NCBI RefSeq assembly: GCF_008710145.1
Contig: NZ_VYKL01000030.1
Coordinates: forward strand, 1 to 64,000
DNA: 64,000 nucleotides
Direction of reading: 5' to 3'
Source: Niallia endozanthoxylica
Lineage (GTDB): Bacteria > Bacillota > Bacilli > Bacillales > Cytobacillaceae
Part shown: in pieces, positions 9,497 to 18,656 of the stretch
How the letters are laid out: each line of letters opens with the position of its first letter
Position numbering within the stretch: the stretch's first letter is position 1
Translations under genes and position numbers: made by a program
The notes under the pieces: model-generated
Seen by the model: the letters and a program-made list of their open reading frames with translations, nothing else
Databases searched by the model: none
Told to the model about the DNA's origin: nothing

Positions 9497-9531
9497 AAAA
9501 ATACCTCTATTATATAACTGCTAATATACGT

Positions 9532-11079
9532 TTATAACGCTTCCGATATGGTTTGAGCCTGCATATGCAGAAGGAGATAATCCGGGCCTCCGGCTTTTGA
9601 ATCCGTTCCAGACATTTGAAAGCCGCCGAATGGCTGATATCCCACAATTGCTCCCGTACAGGTTCTGTTAATATATAAATTCCCTACATGGAATTCCTTG
9701 CGGACTCGTTCGATATGCTCGCGATTTTTTGAAATGAATGCCCCGGTTAGACCATACTCTGTGTTGTTGGCAATATCTAAAAGATGGTCGATGCTTTCGG
9801 CTTTACAAAAAGCGATAACGGGTCCGAAAATTTCCTCCTGCATAATGCGGGCTTTTTCATCCACATCAGCTATAATAGTAGGCTGGATAAAAAATCCCTG
9901 CGTTTGGTCTCCTTCGCCTCCAGCTGCCAGTCTGCCTTCTGTTTTCCCAATGTTAATATAGTTCATAATCTTATTATAGGCCTTCTTGTCAATGACAGGT
10001 CCCATATAGGTTTCTGCCTCTTCCGGATTTCCAACCTTTAGGGATTTTGTTAAAGTAAGTGCTTTTTCTAAAACCTGATTATATATTTTCTCATGAATAA
10101 CGGCTCTAGACCCGGCTGAGCATTTTTGACCAGAGTAGCCAAATCCCGAGTAAACAATAGAAGCCGCCGCTAAATCAATATCGGCGTCTTCATCTACCAC
10201 AACGGTATCTTTTCCGCCCATTTCTGCGATGACCCGCTTTAACCAAATTTGACCGGGATGTACTTTTGCTGCACGCTCATAAATCCGGCAGCCTACTTCA
10301 CGTGAACCGGTAAAAGAGACAAATCTAGTTTTGGGGTGGTCAATTAAGAAATCACCGATTTCGGCACCACTGCCAGGGATATAATTCAGGACTCCTTTCG
10401 GTAGACCTGCCTCCTCCATTACTTCCACAAATTTCGCTGCAATAACCGGTGTATTATTGGAAGGTTTTAATAGAACCGTATTTCCTGTTACAATCGCTGC
10501 AACCGTTGTTCCAGCCATAATGGCAAACGGGAAATTAAAAGGTGAAATAATGACTCCGACGCCAAGCGGGATATACGTATATTGATTATTTTCCCCGGCT
10601 CTACTGTTAACCACTGCTCCATCCTTTAAGGCCAGCATTTGCCTGGCATAATATTCTAAAAAATCAATGGCTTCTGCCGTATCAGCATCTGCTTCTCTCC
10701 ATGGTTTGCCTGCTTCCTTAACTAGGTACGCAGAAAATTCATGCTTTCGTCGTCTAATGATAGCAGCTGCTTTCAGCAGAATATGCGCTCTTGCTTCAGG
10801 AGACCATTTTTTCCATACTGAAAATGCTTTGAGGGCCGCCTGCATTGCCTGCTCGGCATATTCTTTATTTGCTGCTGACACGGTGCCGATACATTCCGTT
10901 TTTCTTGCTGGATTATAGCTCGCAATCACTTCTCCGCTCGTCATTCGCTCTCCATTAATAATTAGCGGGTAATCTTTCCCTAATTGTGTATTGACTAATT
11001 TTAGAGCTTCCATAAAAGCCAATTTATTTTCACCCATAGTAAAATCTGTCAATGGTTCATGCTTATAAGCGGTTACCAT
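9532..11079 (-). CDS. rocA: 1-pyrroline-5-carboxylate dehydrogenase
   Basis: NAD-dependent aldehyde dehydrogenase of 515 residues, oxidising P5C/glutamate semialdehyde to glutamate. Seen motifs are the Rossmann region around [16 protein letters not shown], the general-base Glu in EMGGKD and the nucleophilic Cys in [10 protein letters not shown]. Start follows GGGGGGATTAA. B. subtilis has two closely related enzymes (RocA, PutC/YcgN); the pairing with putB suggests the proline pathway, while the sigma-54-type promoter upstream is a feature of roc genes. The symbol is therefore interchangeable with putC. Confidence 0.93.
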   Translation of the reverse strand: MVTAYKHEPLTDFTMGENKLAFMEALKLVNTQLGKDYPLIINGERMTSGEVIASYNPARKTECIGTVSAANKEYAEQAMQAALKAFSVWKKWSPEARAHILLKAAAIIRRRKHEFSAYLVKEAGKPWREADADTAEAIDFLEYYARQMLALKDGAVVNSRAGENNQYTYIPLGVGVIISPFNFPFAIMAGTTVAAIVTGNTVLLKPSNNTPVIAAKFVEVMEEAGLPKGVLNYIPGSGAEIGDFLIDHPKTRFVSFTGSREVGCRIYERAAKVHPGQIWLKRVIAEMGGKDTVVVDEDADIDLAAASIVYSGFGYSGQKCSAGSRAVIHEKIYNQVLEKALTLTKSLKVGNPEEAETYMGPVIDKKAYNKIMNYINIGKTEGRLAAGGEGDQTQGFFIQPTIIADVDEKARIMQEEIFGPVIAFCKAESIDHLLDIANNTEYGLTGAFISKNREHIERVRKEFHVGNLYINRTCTGAIVGYQPFGGFQMSGTDSKAGGPDYLLLHMQAQTISEAL

Positions 11080-11115
11080 TTAATCCCCCCAACTATTTAT
11101 TAATAAAGTATATGA

Positions 11116-11132
11116 TGCAAATTTTAGACCAA
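11116..11132 (-). promoter_or_regulatory. Candidate sigma-54 (SigL) promoter of rocA
   Basis: On the minus strand, TTGG and TTTGCA place GG and GC exactly ten bases apart, the spacing required by sigma-54. It lies about 37 bases upstream of the rocA start. The -24 box lacks the CAC of the full consensus. Confidence 0.5.
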
Positions 11133-11188
11133 TAACCTTTTACAAGGGGATTAGGACTTTTATAGCCCGAAATAAAATAAATTCCATC

Positions 11189-11226
11189 AAAAAAGAGAAC
11201 AGCTTATAAATACTGTCCTCTTTTTT
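11189..11226 (-). terminator. Terminator after brnQ
   Basis: AAAAAAGAG...CTCTTTTTT outer arms with ACAG/CTGT inside, just beyond the brnQ stop. The T tract is functional in both directions. Confidence 0.85.
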
Positions 11227-11229
11227 GAT

Positions 11230-12588
11230 TTAATTATATAAACTTATTTTATCTTTCGTCAGGGAATCAGGCTTTTTCGTCGATGGAAACATTAGTCCAA
11301 TCACGGCACCGGCCAATGCTGGTAACACCCAACCCATTCCTGCTTCAAACAGTGGTAAATATTGATTTAATAGGCTGTATAAACCTTCAATTTGGATGCC
11401 AGCTGCCTTAATCCCATCAATGGCACTAAATATTCCTGTGAACAGCATACTCCATCGATAAACGGATACACGGCCTTTGAAAAGCGGATCAGTAAAGGTT
11501 AAGAAGATTAATACAATCGCTAACGGATAAATCGCGACAAGCACGGGAACAGAAATCGTAATTAACAGGCTTAACCCTACGTTTGCAACCGCTGCACTGA
11601 AAATAGTAAATACGATTGCTAATGTTTTATATGAGAAGCGCGGGAACATTTTTGAAAAATAGCTTGCACAAGATGAGATAAGTCCAATTGACGTTGTTAA
11701 GCAGGCAAATACTATGGCGAAACCTAGGATAGCGTTACCCCACACTGAGAAATGAGCATTTGCTGCATACGTTAATATTGCGCCCCCATTATTTGCTTGT
11801 CCTGATGCATAATTGGTTGTTGCCCCAAGATATGCAAGTCCAAAGTAGATTACTCCTAATGCTCCTGCTGCAATCAGGCCTGCTTTAATCGTTGATTTTG
11901 CAATACCAGCCTTAGTTGTAATTCCATTTTCCTTAATGGCATTAATAACAATAATCCCGAAAACAAACGATGCAAGAGTGTCCATTGTTAAGTAACCTTC
12001 TTGGAACCCTTTAAAGAACGCGTTATCTACATAACTTCCGATAGGAGCTGCCGGTTCATTAATCGGGTTAATAACCGTAGCAATGAGTACAATTAATAAA
12101 CAAATTAATAAAATAGGTGTCATTACTTTTCCAACACGGTCCACTATCTTACTTGGATTTAACGATAAATAGCCGACTATAGTAAAATAGATAATGGTAT
12201 AAATTAATAATGCAACATTAAAACCGCCAGACATGTCCGGAAAGAACGGAGCAATCCCAATTTCAAAGGATACTGTTCCTGTACGCGGAATCGCAAAAAA
12301 CGGTCCAATAGATAGATATAAGACAACGGTAAAAATGAGTGAAAAGGCAGGATTAACTTTATTCGCTAGTGACTGAACATCACTATGTCCCGACACTCCG
12401 ATAGCAAGTACCCCTAATAAAGGTAAGCCGACACCCGTTAATAAAAAGCCAATCATTGATGGTAAAAGATTCGTACCTGCTGCTTGTCCTAGTGCAGGCG
12501 GAAAAATTAAGTTTCCTGCACCAAAAAACAAAGCAAAAAGCATAAGCCCGATAGCTACTATTTCATTTCGAGAAATTTTTGATTTCAT
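11230..12588 (-). CDS. brnQ: Branched-chain amino acid:cation symporter
   Basis: LIVCS-family transporter of 452 residues with about twelve membrane segments. The N-terminal FFGAGNLIFPP motif and the LAYLG and TTSIGL regions are typical of BrnQ/BraB. It imports leucine, isoleucine and valine with Na+ or H+. A GGGGAGG ribosome-binding site precedes the ATG. It is monocistronic, with its own terminator, and divergent from the lysine-riboswitch locus. No obvious CodY box was identified by eye in the AT-rich upstream region. Confidence 0.92.
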   Translation of the reverse strand: MKSKISRNEIVAIGLMLFALFFGAGNLIFPPALGQAAGTNLLPSMIGFLLTGVGLPLLGVLAIGVSGHSDVQSLANKVNPAFSLIFTVVLYLSIGPFFAIPRTGTVSFEIGIAPFFPDMSGGFNVALLIYTIIYFTIVGYLSLNPSKIVDRVGKVMTPILLICLLIVLIATVINPINEPAAPIGSYVDNAFFKGFQEGYLTMDTLASFVFGIIVINAIKENGITTKAGIAKSTIKAGLIAAGALGVIYFGLAYLGATTNYASGQANNGGAILTYAANAHFSVWGNAILGFAIVFACLTTSIGLISSCASYFSKMFPRFSYKTLAIVFTIFSAAVANVGLSLLITISVPVLVAIYPLAIVLIFLTFTDPLFKGRVSVYRWSMLFTGIFSAIDGIKAAGIQIEGLYSLLNQYLPLFEAGMGWVLPALAGAVIGLMFPSTKKPDSLTKDKISLYN

Positions 12589-12828
12589 AGCTTTCGCCTC
12601 CCCTAATATGTAAAATATCTCCCCAAGAAAAGGTTGTTTTTAATCTTCAAATAATTTATTTTAATCTATCTCTTATTTCAAAACAACATTGCCTATTATT
12701 ACATAAATGAAATAATAAAGTAAACAGATATATTGAAATAATATATATTTTGTCGAAATTTGTTACAATACGATGAATTAACAAACTATATTACAAAGTT
12801 TTTTCTTTATTATGGGAATAACTTTCCA

Positions 12829-12858
12829 TTGGTTTTTCCAAGTTTTTTTAAGTATAAT
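12829..12858 (+). promoter_or_regulatory. Promoter of the lysine riboswitch transcript
   Basis: TTGGTT and a consensus TATAAT are separated by 18 bases. The transcription start would fall near 12865, about 45 bases before the aptamer. Confidence 0.6.
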
Positions 12859-12907
12859 GGCATAGGGTTAATTTAGACTATATTTGAATAATAAAAAGAT
12901 ATCCTCA

Positions 12908-13156
12908 TCATAACCGGTGAGGTAGAGGTTGCAGCTTTTATTAGTAGGTCGGAAGAGATACAGAGACTATCCATGACTCCTTCTGAAAGGAAAGGCTGCC
13001 GAAGCGTGTATCTTTCTCTGAAGATACACGCTGGGGCTGTTTTCGAATAGAAACAGAACTGTCACGGTTAACATTCGTTAATCGTGTTGAGCTATCTTAC
13101 GGAAGGTTTGATGCGGGACTTGAAGCCGTCGAAGCCTCTTTGACGGTTTTTATCTT
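12908..13156 (+). promoter_or_regulatory. Lysine riboswitch (L box) with terminator
   Basis: All recognisable L-box blocks occur in order: GAGGTAGAGG (about 12919), TTAGTAGG, GAAAGGAAAGGCTGCCGAAGC, the long GTGTATC/GATACAC P3-type stem, GCTGGGGCTG, CTGTCACGG, and the 3' arm GAGCTATC (about 13089). A terminator follows at 13126-13150 (CCGTC...GACGG and T5). The architecture is that of a transcription-attenuating lysine sensor that turns the downstream gene off when lysine is abundant. Known targets in Bacillus are lysC and lysine permeases. Here it is followed by a truncated permease gene. Confidence 0.93.
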
Positions 13157-13162
13157 CCCGCT

Positions 13163-13858
13163 CCTTCTAGTTTTGTGATTGGATTATTAATCCCTTATAC
13201 GAATGAAAGTCTCGCTAGCGGCGAGGTCACAACAAGTCCCTTTACTCTTGTATTTGAAAGAGCAGGGATTGCCTTTGCTGCCTCTGTTATGAACGCCATT
13301 ATTTTAACAGCGGTTCTATCTGCCGGAAACTCAGGCATGTATGCTTCAACACGTATGCTTTGGAATTTAGCTGTAGAAGGCAAAGCTCCAAAATTCCTTG
13401 CAAAATTAAATAAAAATGGTGTCCCTGTAAATGCTCTAATTATCACTTCGCTAGTCGGTACACTAGCTTTCCTAGCTTCCTTGTTTGGTGAAGGTGCAGT
13501 GTATCTTTGGCTGTTAAATGCATCAGGTATGTCCGGCTTTATCGCTTGGCTTGGGATTGCTATCAGTCATTATCGCTTCCGTAAAGCCTATGTGGCACAA
13601 GGGAAAGACTTAAATAAATTACCATATAAATCTGGATTTTATCCGGTTGGACCGATTTTTGCCTTTGTGGTATGCGGCATCGTCATTTTAGGTCAAAATT
13701 ATTCGGTATTTATGGGTGATGGGATTGACTGGAATGGTGTTCTTGTCTCCTATATTGGGCTGCCTTTATTCATTGCTCTATGGTTTGGCCATAAATGGGT
13801 TAAAAAGACAAAAATCATTCCATTAAACGAATGTGACCTTACAACTAAGCAGGAATAG
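13163..13858 (+). pseudogene. lysP: Lysine permease LysP, 5'-truncated (C-terminal half only)
   Basis: The 227 residues read from the GTG at 13175 align by eye to the C-terminal half of E. coli LysP (about residues 265-489): IGLLIPYT, SPFTLVF, LSAGNSGMYASTRML, GVPVNAL, SGMSGFIAWLGIAISHYRFR and GPIFAF are all conserved. LysP-type permeases are near 480-490 residues, so about 250 N-terminal codons are absent. No ribosome-binding site precedes the GTG. The upstream frame stays open into the riboswitch terminator but has no start codon. The junction lies between about 13155 and 13172. Predicted to be non-functional unless the missing part is elsewhere. It ends at a bidirectional terminator. Confidence 0.85.
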
Positions 13859-13893
13859 TAACTGCTATATCTGCCTCTTTTCTTTTGTTTTAC

Positions 13894-13932
13894 AAAGAAG
13901 CAGCCCGCTTTATCAGCCGGGCTGCTTCTTTT
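13894..13932. terminator. Bidirectional terminator
   Basis: AAGAAGCAGCCCG and CGGGCTGCTTCTT arms around a short loop between the lysP fragment and the convergent glycosyltransferase gene. Confidence 0.9.
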
Positions 13933-14960
13933 CAATTCATTTTAGACAAGCTATTATGCGAAAGCTTGTCTTCAGTAGCATCTCGGTCCTCCATATGCTC
14001 CGGGATAGCCAAGTTAAACAAATCCAAATCCACAATATACTTTGGTCTACGCTTCGATTCTTGATACACTTTACCGATATATTCGCCGATTAATCCAATG
14101 GCCATCAGCTGTAATCCCCCTATTAGCCAAATGGAGGCAATTAATGATGTCCAGCCGATCTCGGTTTTACCGAAATATTTCAACACTAAGAAATAACTTA
14201 ATACAAGAAGGCTGACAAAGAAAAAAGTACAGCCCGTTAACAATACAAAGCGAATCGGAGTAACGGAAAAGGACGTGATTCCGTTAAAGGCAAAGGAAAG
14301 CATCTTTTTTAGTGGATATTTGGTTTCACCTGCAGTCCTTTCCTTACGATCATAATACACAGATGTGGATTGAAATCCAATGAGAGGAACAATCCCTCGT
14401 AAAAATAAGTTCACCTCATCAAACCGTTCAAGCTCTTCTAGAGCACGCCTGCTCATTAACCGGTAATCTGCATGATTATAAACTAAATTGACACCCATTT
14501 TCCCCATTAGCTTGTAAAAGCCCTCGGCAGTTTTCCGTTTGAAAAAGGTATCACTGTCTCTTTTTCTGCGCACTCCGTAGACGATTTCATACCCTTCATT
14601 AAACTTTTTAATAAACTCACGAATCACCATAATATCATCCTGCAAATCGGCATCTAGAGAAATCACACAATCCGATATAGACTTTGCTGCGAACAAACCA
14701 GCTAATAAGGCATTTTGATGACCTGCATTTCTGGCAAGCTTTAGGCCGCGAATAGTCTCCTTCTTCAGGCTTGCTTTATATATGAGATTCCAGGTTTCAT
14801 CCTTGCTGCCGTCATCAACAAACAACAGTTTACTCTTATCAGAAATGAGTTCTTCATGTATTAAGTCCCGAAGATATTGCTCTAATACCTCCATTGTATA
14901 TGGCAGTACGGCTTCTTCGTTATAGCAAGGCACAACAAGTGTGACAACCGGTGTAGCCAT
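13932..14960 (-). CDS. Membrane-anchored family 2 glycosyltransferase (YkoT/GtrB-like)
   Basis: A 342-residue protein with an N-terminal GT-A domain (VVPCYNEEAVLP, DDGSKDET, DADLQDD) and two C-terminal membrane segments (about residues 230-255 and 265-290). This is the layout of polyprenyl-phosphate glycosyltransferases such as GtrB, CsbB and YkoT, which load a sugar on undecaprenyl phosphate for transfer outside the membrane. The ATG with GGAGG eight bases upstream is preferred over an in-frame TTG five codons earlier. It lies 160 bases downstream of a large membrane protein in the same direction, a pairing like B. subtilis ykoST. The sugar is unknown. Confidence 0.85.
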   Translation of the reverse strand: MATPVVTLVVPCYNEEAVLPYTMEVLEQYLRDLIHEELISDKSKLLFVDDGSKDETWNLIYKASLKKETIRGLKLARNAGHQNALLAGLFAAKSISDCVISLDADLQDDIMVIREFIKKFNEGYEIVYGVRRKRDSDTFFKRKTAEGFYKLMGKMGVNLVYNHADYRLMSRRALEELERFDEVNLFLRGIVPLIGFQSTSVYYDRKERTAGETKYPLKKMLSFAFNGITSFSVTPIRFVLLTGCTFFFVSLLVLSYFLVLKYFGKTEIGWTSLIASIWLIGGLQLMAIGLIGEYIGKVYQESKRRPKYIVDLDLFNLAIPEHMEDRDATEDKLSHNSLSKMN

Positions 14961-15124
14961 GTCTGTTCCCTCCAAGATGTTTGTATTGTACTATTTTCTA
15001 AATTTTAAGCTTTGTTTATGAACATTGTTGATTTTTGACTCATCTGCATGATTTATTAACATAACCAACTTTTAAAAAGGTGCGGTCATTACCCCAAATT
15101 CCGCTGATATAAGTAATTTTCAAA

Positions 15125-16801
15125 TTAAACGACCTTATATAAGTAAATTTTCCAAACAGATTCTTTATTAGAGAACACTTTTTCAAGCTGTAACTGATTC
15201 TGCTCAGCATTTTTTATCGGAACGGATGAAAAGATATGTGTTCCACCCATTTTTTTAAACGGTTCGAAGTTAAATTGAACATGCTCCAACTTCTTTTTCG
15301 TATTTTTTTTAAACATATAATGTTTTCCTAACTCATCCGTAAATAAATAGCAACGTCCGCCCCACTCATCGAAATAGATTCGTATTTGTTTGTTTTTGTT
15401 CAATTCCTTTTCAATTATCTTTCGAAATTCATGTTTATAGGACAACGGATAGAAATTGTTATAGGTATCTAATGTATAGAACCCGTTGTACTGGGCAATA
15501 GCCGGATGCAGGCCGATACTTGCGACTCGATATTCTTCAACCGGCAGACCAATATGATTCTTTATCTGAGAAAACAACTCCTCAGCATAGAACTCCTTCA
15601 CTGATGGCTTTGACCGGTAAAAGATTTCTTCGTTAAAAAGTCCTAATATGAACAGCTGGGCAGCAAGACTAAAATAAATGACGGATCGAAGTTCCTTTTT
15701 ATTCTGCCAAATAATTTTCAATGCCAAGGCAAAGGACATGTAAATCACGAGAGGTCTCAGAAAGTGAAAACGGGCAAAATTAAAGGTATTCATAAAATGA
15801 AATTTCTCTGTCAGCGGCTGCCAGCCTTTATAGAACCAAAAAGCATACCATAGTGACAAAATAAAATTAAGAATAAATAAAAACACAAAATACTTTTCTT
15901 GTCTCCACCAGCCCTTTTTCCATACCAGATAAAAACCTAATAGTAAAATTGGCAGAATAATTAAGCCGTGAACCGTCATCACATGAGTATGTCCAAGAAC
16001 ATAATTTTTAAAGGTCAGGCGAATGGCCCTCCATAAAGATAGACGGGCGTGAATATATTCGTCCCTGCTGTTTGGCTCTGTAGAGAAAAGGAATGAATAG
16101 ACAAGCCTGTATTCAACGAAACAATAGACAATCGACATATATATCAGTGATAATAACAAAGCTAAATTGTACCTTTTACGTCTGATGACATCGATTATCC
16201 AGAGCACTCCCATCGCAAATAAAAAAAAGAAAAAGCCTAGAACTATACTTGAATAAAAGGGCAGCAGGGTTAGAACCAAGTAATCTTTCCATGATTTTCT
16301 CCCCTTGCGAATATGGAGAAACGCCCATAAAGCTAACGGCATGCCCAACGTACTTAGCATCCCAGATGGCCAAAACGGCGTTAAGGCGAATGCTAAAGAA
16401 GTTCCAATCGTGATGATTCCCCATTCTTTCTCTTTTAAAAAATGATCACGTAAAAGCAAATACATACCCAAAAAGGCCGCCAGTCTTGTAATGGTTTGAC
16501 TTAATGCATAGGCCGTCATGGTTGGAAATAAAGCATAGAGCCAAACGATCCCGCTATATTCGGTTCCATATGCATTTCTTGGTATTCCATTCATTACTTG
16601 CGGAATAACAGCATTAATAGGCCCAAATATTTGGCCGCTTTCCCGCAATACTTTATACCAAGCTAAGTTTGAATCGAGATTATCATGGACACGAATATGG
16701 GCATTTTCTCCTAAAATAAACAAAGGTGAGACGTATAAAGCTAGAACAATAAGAGCAAATATGATTAGTTTTTTCTCCCTTTGAGCATATAAAGAATCCA
16801 A
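15125..16801 (-). CDS. Polytopic membrane protein (YkoS/DUF6044-like)
   Basis: A 558-residue protein with about twelve hydrophobic segments and a soluble C-terminal domain (about residues 400-558). The first extracytoplasmic loop carries HIRVHDNLDSNLAW, an acidic/His region reminiscent of GT-C glycosyltransferases. It starts at a TTG behind GGGGTG. The glycosyltransferase gene follows, so the two likely form a lipid-linked sugar donor/acceptor pair acting on a cell-envelope polymer. Assignment as a GT-C-like flippase partner is inference; I recognise it only as similar to B. subtilis YkoS. Confidence 0.7.
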   Translation of the reverse strand: MDSLYAQREKKLIIFALIVLALYVSPLFILGENAHIRVHDNLDSNLAWYKVLRESGQIFGPINAVIPQVMNGIPRNAYGTEYSGIVWLYALFPTMTAYALSQTITRLAAFLGMYLLLRDHFLKEKEWGIITIGTSLAFALTPFWPSGMLSTLGMPLALWAFLHIRKGRKSWKDYLVLTLLPFYSSIVLGFFFFLFAMGVLWIIDVIRRKRYNLALLLSLIYMSIVYCFVEYRLVYSFLFSTEPNSRDEYIHARLSLWRAIRLTFKNYVLGHTHVMTVHGLIILPILLLGFYLVWKKGWWRQEKYFVFLFILNFILSLWYAFWFYKGWQPLTEKFHFMNTFNFARFHFLRPLVIYMSFALALKIIWQNKKELRSVIYFSLAAQLFILGLFNEEIFYRSKPSVKEFYAEELFSQIKNHIGLPVEEYRVASIGLHPAIAQYNGFYTLDTYNNFYPLSYKHEFRKIIEKELNKNKQIRIYFDEWGGRCYLFTDELGKHYMFKKNTKKKLEHVQFNFEPFKKMGGTHIFSSVPIKNAEQNQLQLEKVFSNKESVWKIYLYKVV

Positions 16802-16892
16802 TTGCTAACACCCCATGAATATACGTAATTTCTCTTACTTTTTACAAACACGGCTAAAATTATCCAAAACCGTTATCTTTCGCCACAAGTAA

Positions 16893-17017
16893 GAAAAGCA
16901 GAAGCGCCTTGCCCAGCCTCAGGCATAGCATAAGACGAGCCGGCAGGAAGGTTGTTCTTTAACCTTCTTGTCGGATTGGATGATGACCTCGAGGGGCTAG
17001 GCGCTGGAGCTAGACAA
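16893..17017. repeat. Dispersed GCGCC/GGCGC repeat, copy 1
   Basis: Begins AAAAGCAGAAGCGCCTTGCC and ends GGGGCTAGGCGCTGGAGC plus TAGACA. The inner hairpin has arms AAGGTT and AACCTT. Related copies lie at 34947-35112 and 53218-53430. Confidence 0.8.
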
Positions 17018-17020
17018 CGC

Positions 17021-17047
17021 AAAAAAAGCCTCGTAAAAGGCTTTTTA
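17021..17047. terminator. Hairpin with T tract next to repeat copy 1
   Basis: AAAAAGCC and GGCTTTTT arms. It lies between divergently oriented genes and probably stops read-through from the minus-strand operon to its right. Confidence 0.5.
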
Positions 17048-17194
17048 TTCACTAAAATTTAAATTCTCTATATTCCTCTGCTTAGTTGTATAAATCCCAT
17101 GCTAAATCGTCATAATACAAATGTTGGCATATCATGCAGTTTCTCAAAAAGGATTTCATGCATAAAATAGTGAAAAAAGAGGAGGGTTTGAAAA

Positions 17195-17407
17195 ATGGGG
17201 TTATTTAGTTACCTGTCTGATTGGAAAGCAAGCTTATATGAAAAGAAAATTGCTGAGGCACAAAGCTTAGGGCATTGTCCGGATTGTAATGGAAAAGGAT
17301 TTCAGATTCCAATCGTCAATGAATATTCTTTCCCGGAATCATATGACTGCCCTAGCTGTCTTGGATCAGGATCCTTTTCTGATTGGAGCAGCAGCAATAG
17401 TCGTTAA
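17195..17407 (+). CDS. Small double-CxxC zinc-ribbon-like protein
   Basis: A 70-residue protein behind a strong GAGGAGGG site. Two CxxCxGxG units (CPDCNGKGF and CPSCLGSGS, residues 28-36 and 52-60) resemble half of the DnaJ zinc-binding domain and would bind one Zn2+. The N-terminal 27 residues look helical. I do not recognise a named family with certainty; small DnaJ-type zinc finger proteins of unknown function are common in Bacillaceae. Confidence 0.7.
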   Translation: MGLFSYLSDWKASLYEKKIAEAQSLGHCPDCNGKGFQIPIVNEYSFPESYDCPSCLGSGSFSDWSSSNSR

Positions 17408-17434
17408 AAAATCGCAAGGCTCGTCGGAAGCTTC

Positions 17435-17532
17435 CCTTCATTCAGCAGGGGTTTGAAATCCTACTGAATTAGAGAGCCTTTTTTTTGCATTCATCCCTTA
17501 ACTTTAGAAGTGGAGGTCATCTGCTAAATGAA
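17435..17532. repeat. MITE-like 97-bp repeat, copy 1
   Basis: Ends form an inverted repeat (CTTCATTCAGCAG and CTGCTAAATGAAG). The interior contains CCCTTAACTTTAGAAGTGGA, identical in the copy at 31389-31484. An AAGGCTC/GAGAGCCTT stem with T8 overlaps its left half and probably terminates the plus-strand gene. Confidence 0.75.
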
Positions 17533-17534
17533 GT

Positions 17535-18632
17535 TTAAACCGGGATAAACTGATTTCCAAATGATTCTTCTTTCATTAATTGCTCTTTTTGCTGTTGTTC
17601 AACTTCATGCCTGCGAATCTGTTCAAACACTTCAAAATCCACACGACCAACCTGGTTAATTGAGCCTGCGTCCATCATAATTTGAAACAATACATCAGCA
17701 TCCTTCATCGCACTATTAATACCAATTGCACCGGTTGGACTCATTGTATGGGCTGCATCTCCAATAATCACCAAATTATTTTTCACCCATGTCTCACACT
17801 TAGAGCTCTGCACTTGAAGTAATACAAAATCATCCCACGAATGGAGATATGCATGGACTGTATCTTCAAGCTGGGGAAATGCGTCAATTAACTGATTGAC
17901 AAATTTTGTTATCGGCTGCTTCCTTAACTCAGGATACGAGCCTTCCTTTATATTCCATCCAATTTGAATATAACCACCCTGCTGTGTAAACAAGGCCAGC
18001 TGCTCATTTTCAATTAGTGCCATGCGTACTGTTGGCTCCCAATCCTTTGGAGCCGGGATGCGCGCCCAGAGAAGATCATACCCATGCTTGATTTTCTCAA
18101 AAGGAATATCCGCCAATTTGCGGACTGTTGAAAATCGTCCGTCTGACCCAACAATCAAAGAACTTTTGATTGTTATTTCTTGTCCATTCTTTACAGCTTT
18201 CACGCCTGAAAATTGGCCATCTTCCTCAAGCAATTCTACTACTCTAGTATTTAATAATAGGTTAAATGACGGGAGAGGTTCACTTTTTTTCAATAAAAGC
18301 CCAAGCAGGTGCTTCTGCGGGACATGGATACCGCAATGATTTACACGTTCATCGGGCATAATTGTTTTAAACACTTCCCCATGATCCCAATATTCAACCC
18401 GATCCATTCTTAACAAGCCAACATCTTCAAGCTCATCAAACAGTTTATACTTTCGTAGAATGGCTTCACCTGTCTCGTTTAAATGTTCACCTCTGAACTC
18501 TTTATTAATATTTTCATTCCGTTCTACTAATATCACAGAAATATTATGACTTGAAAGCAGATAAGCAAGTAAAGCGCCGGCAGGTCCAGCGCCTATGATA
18601 CAAACATCTGTCTTAAAATCATATGCCTTCAT
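17535..18632 (-). CDS. FAD-dependent monooxygenase (PHBH/UbiH-type)
   Basis: A 365-residue flavoprotein of the class A hydroxylase family. The ADP-binding GAGPAGALLAYLL (about residue 13), the LVGSDGRFSTVRK-type DG motif and the GDAAHTMSPTGAIGIN FAD/ribityl motif are all intact. Such enzymes hydroxylate aromatic or quinone-like substrates with NAD(P)H and O2. It is the last gene of a ribA-ribD-monooxygenase operon, 24 bases from the ribD stop. The ATG is preferred over a GTG three codons upstream because of GGTGAT spacing. The association with a quinone-sensor-like regulator suggests an aromatic or quinone substrate. Confidence 0.85.
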   Translation of the reverse strand: MKAYDFKTDVCIIGAGPAGALLAYLLSSHNISVILVERNENINKEFRGEHLNETGEAILRKYKLFDELEDVGLLRMDRVEYWDHGEVFKTIMPDERVNHCGIHVPQKHLLGLLLKKSEPLPSFNLLLNTRVVELLEEDGQFSGVKAVKNGQEITIKSSLIVGSDGRFSTVRKLADIPFEKIKHGYDLLWARIPAPKDWEPTVRMALIENEQLALFTQQGGYIQIGWNIKEGSYPELRKQPITKFVNQLIDAFPQLEDTVHAYLHSWDDFVLLQVQSSKCETWVKNNLVIIGDAAHTMSPTGAIGINSAMKDADVLFQIMMDAGSINQVGRVDFEVFEQIRRHEVEQQQKEQLMKEESFGNQFIPV

Positions 18633-18656
18633 GTTGATCACCCGTTATGTTTTGTC

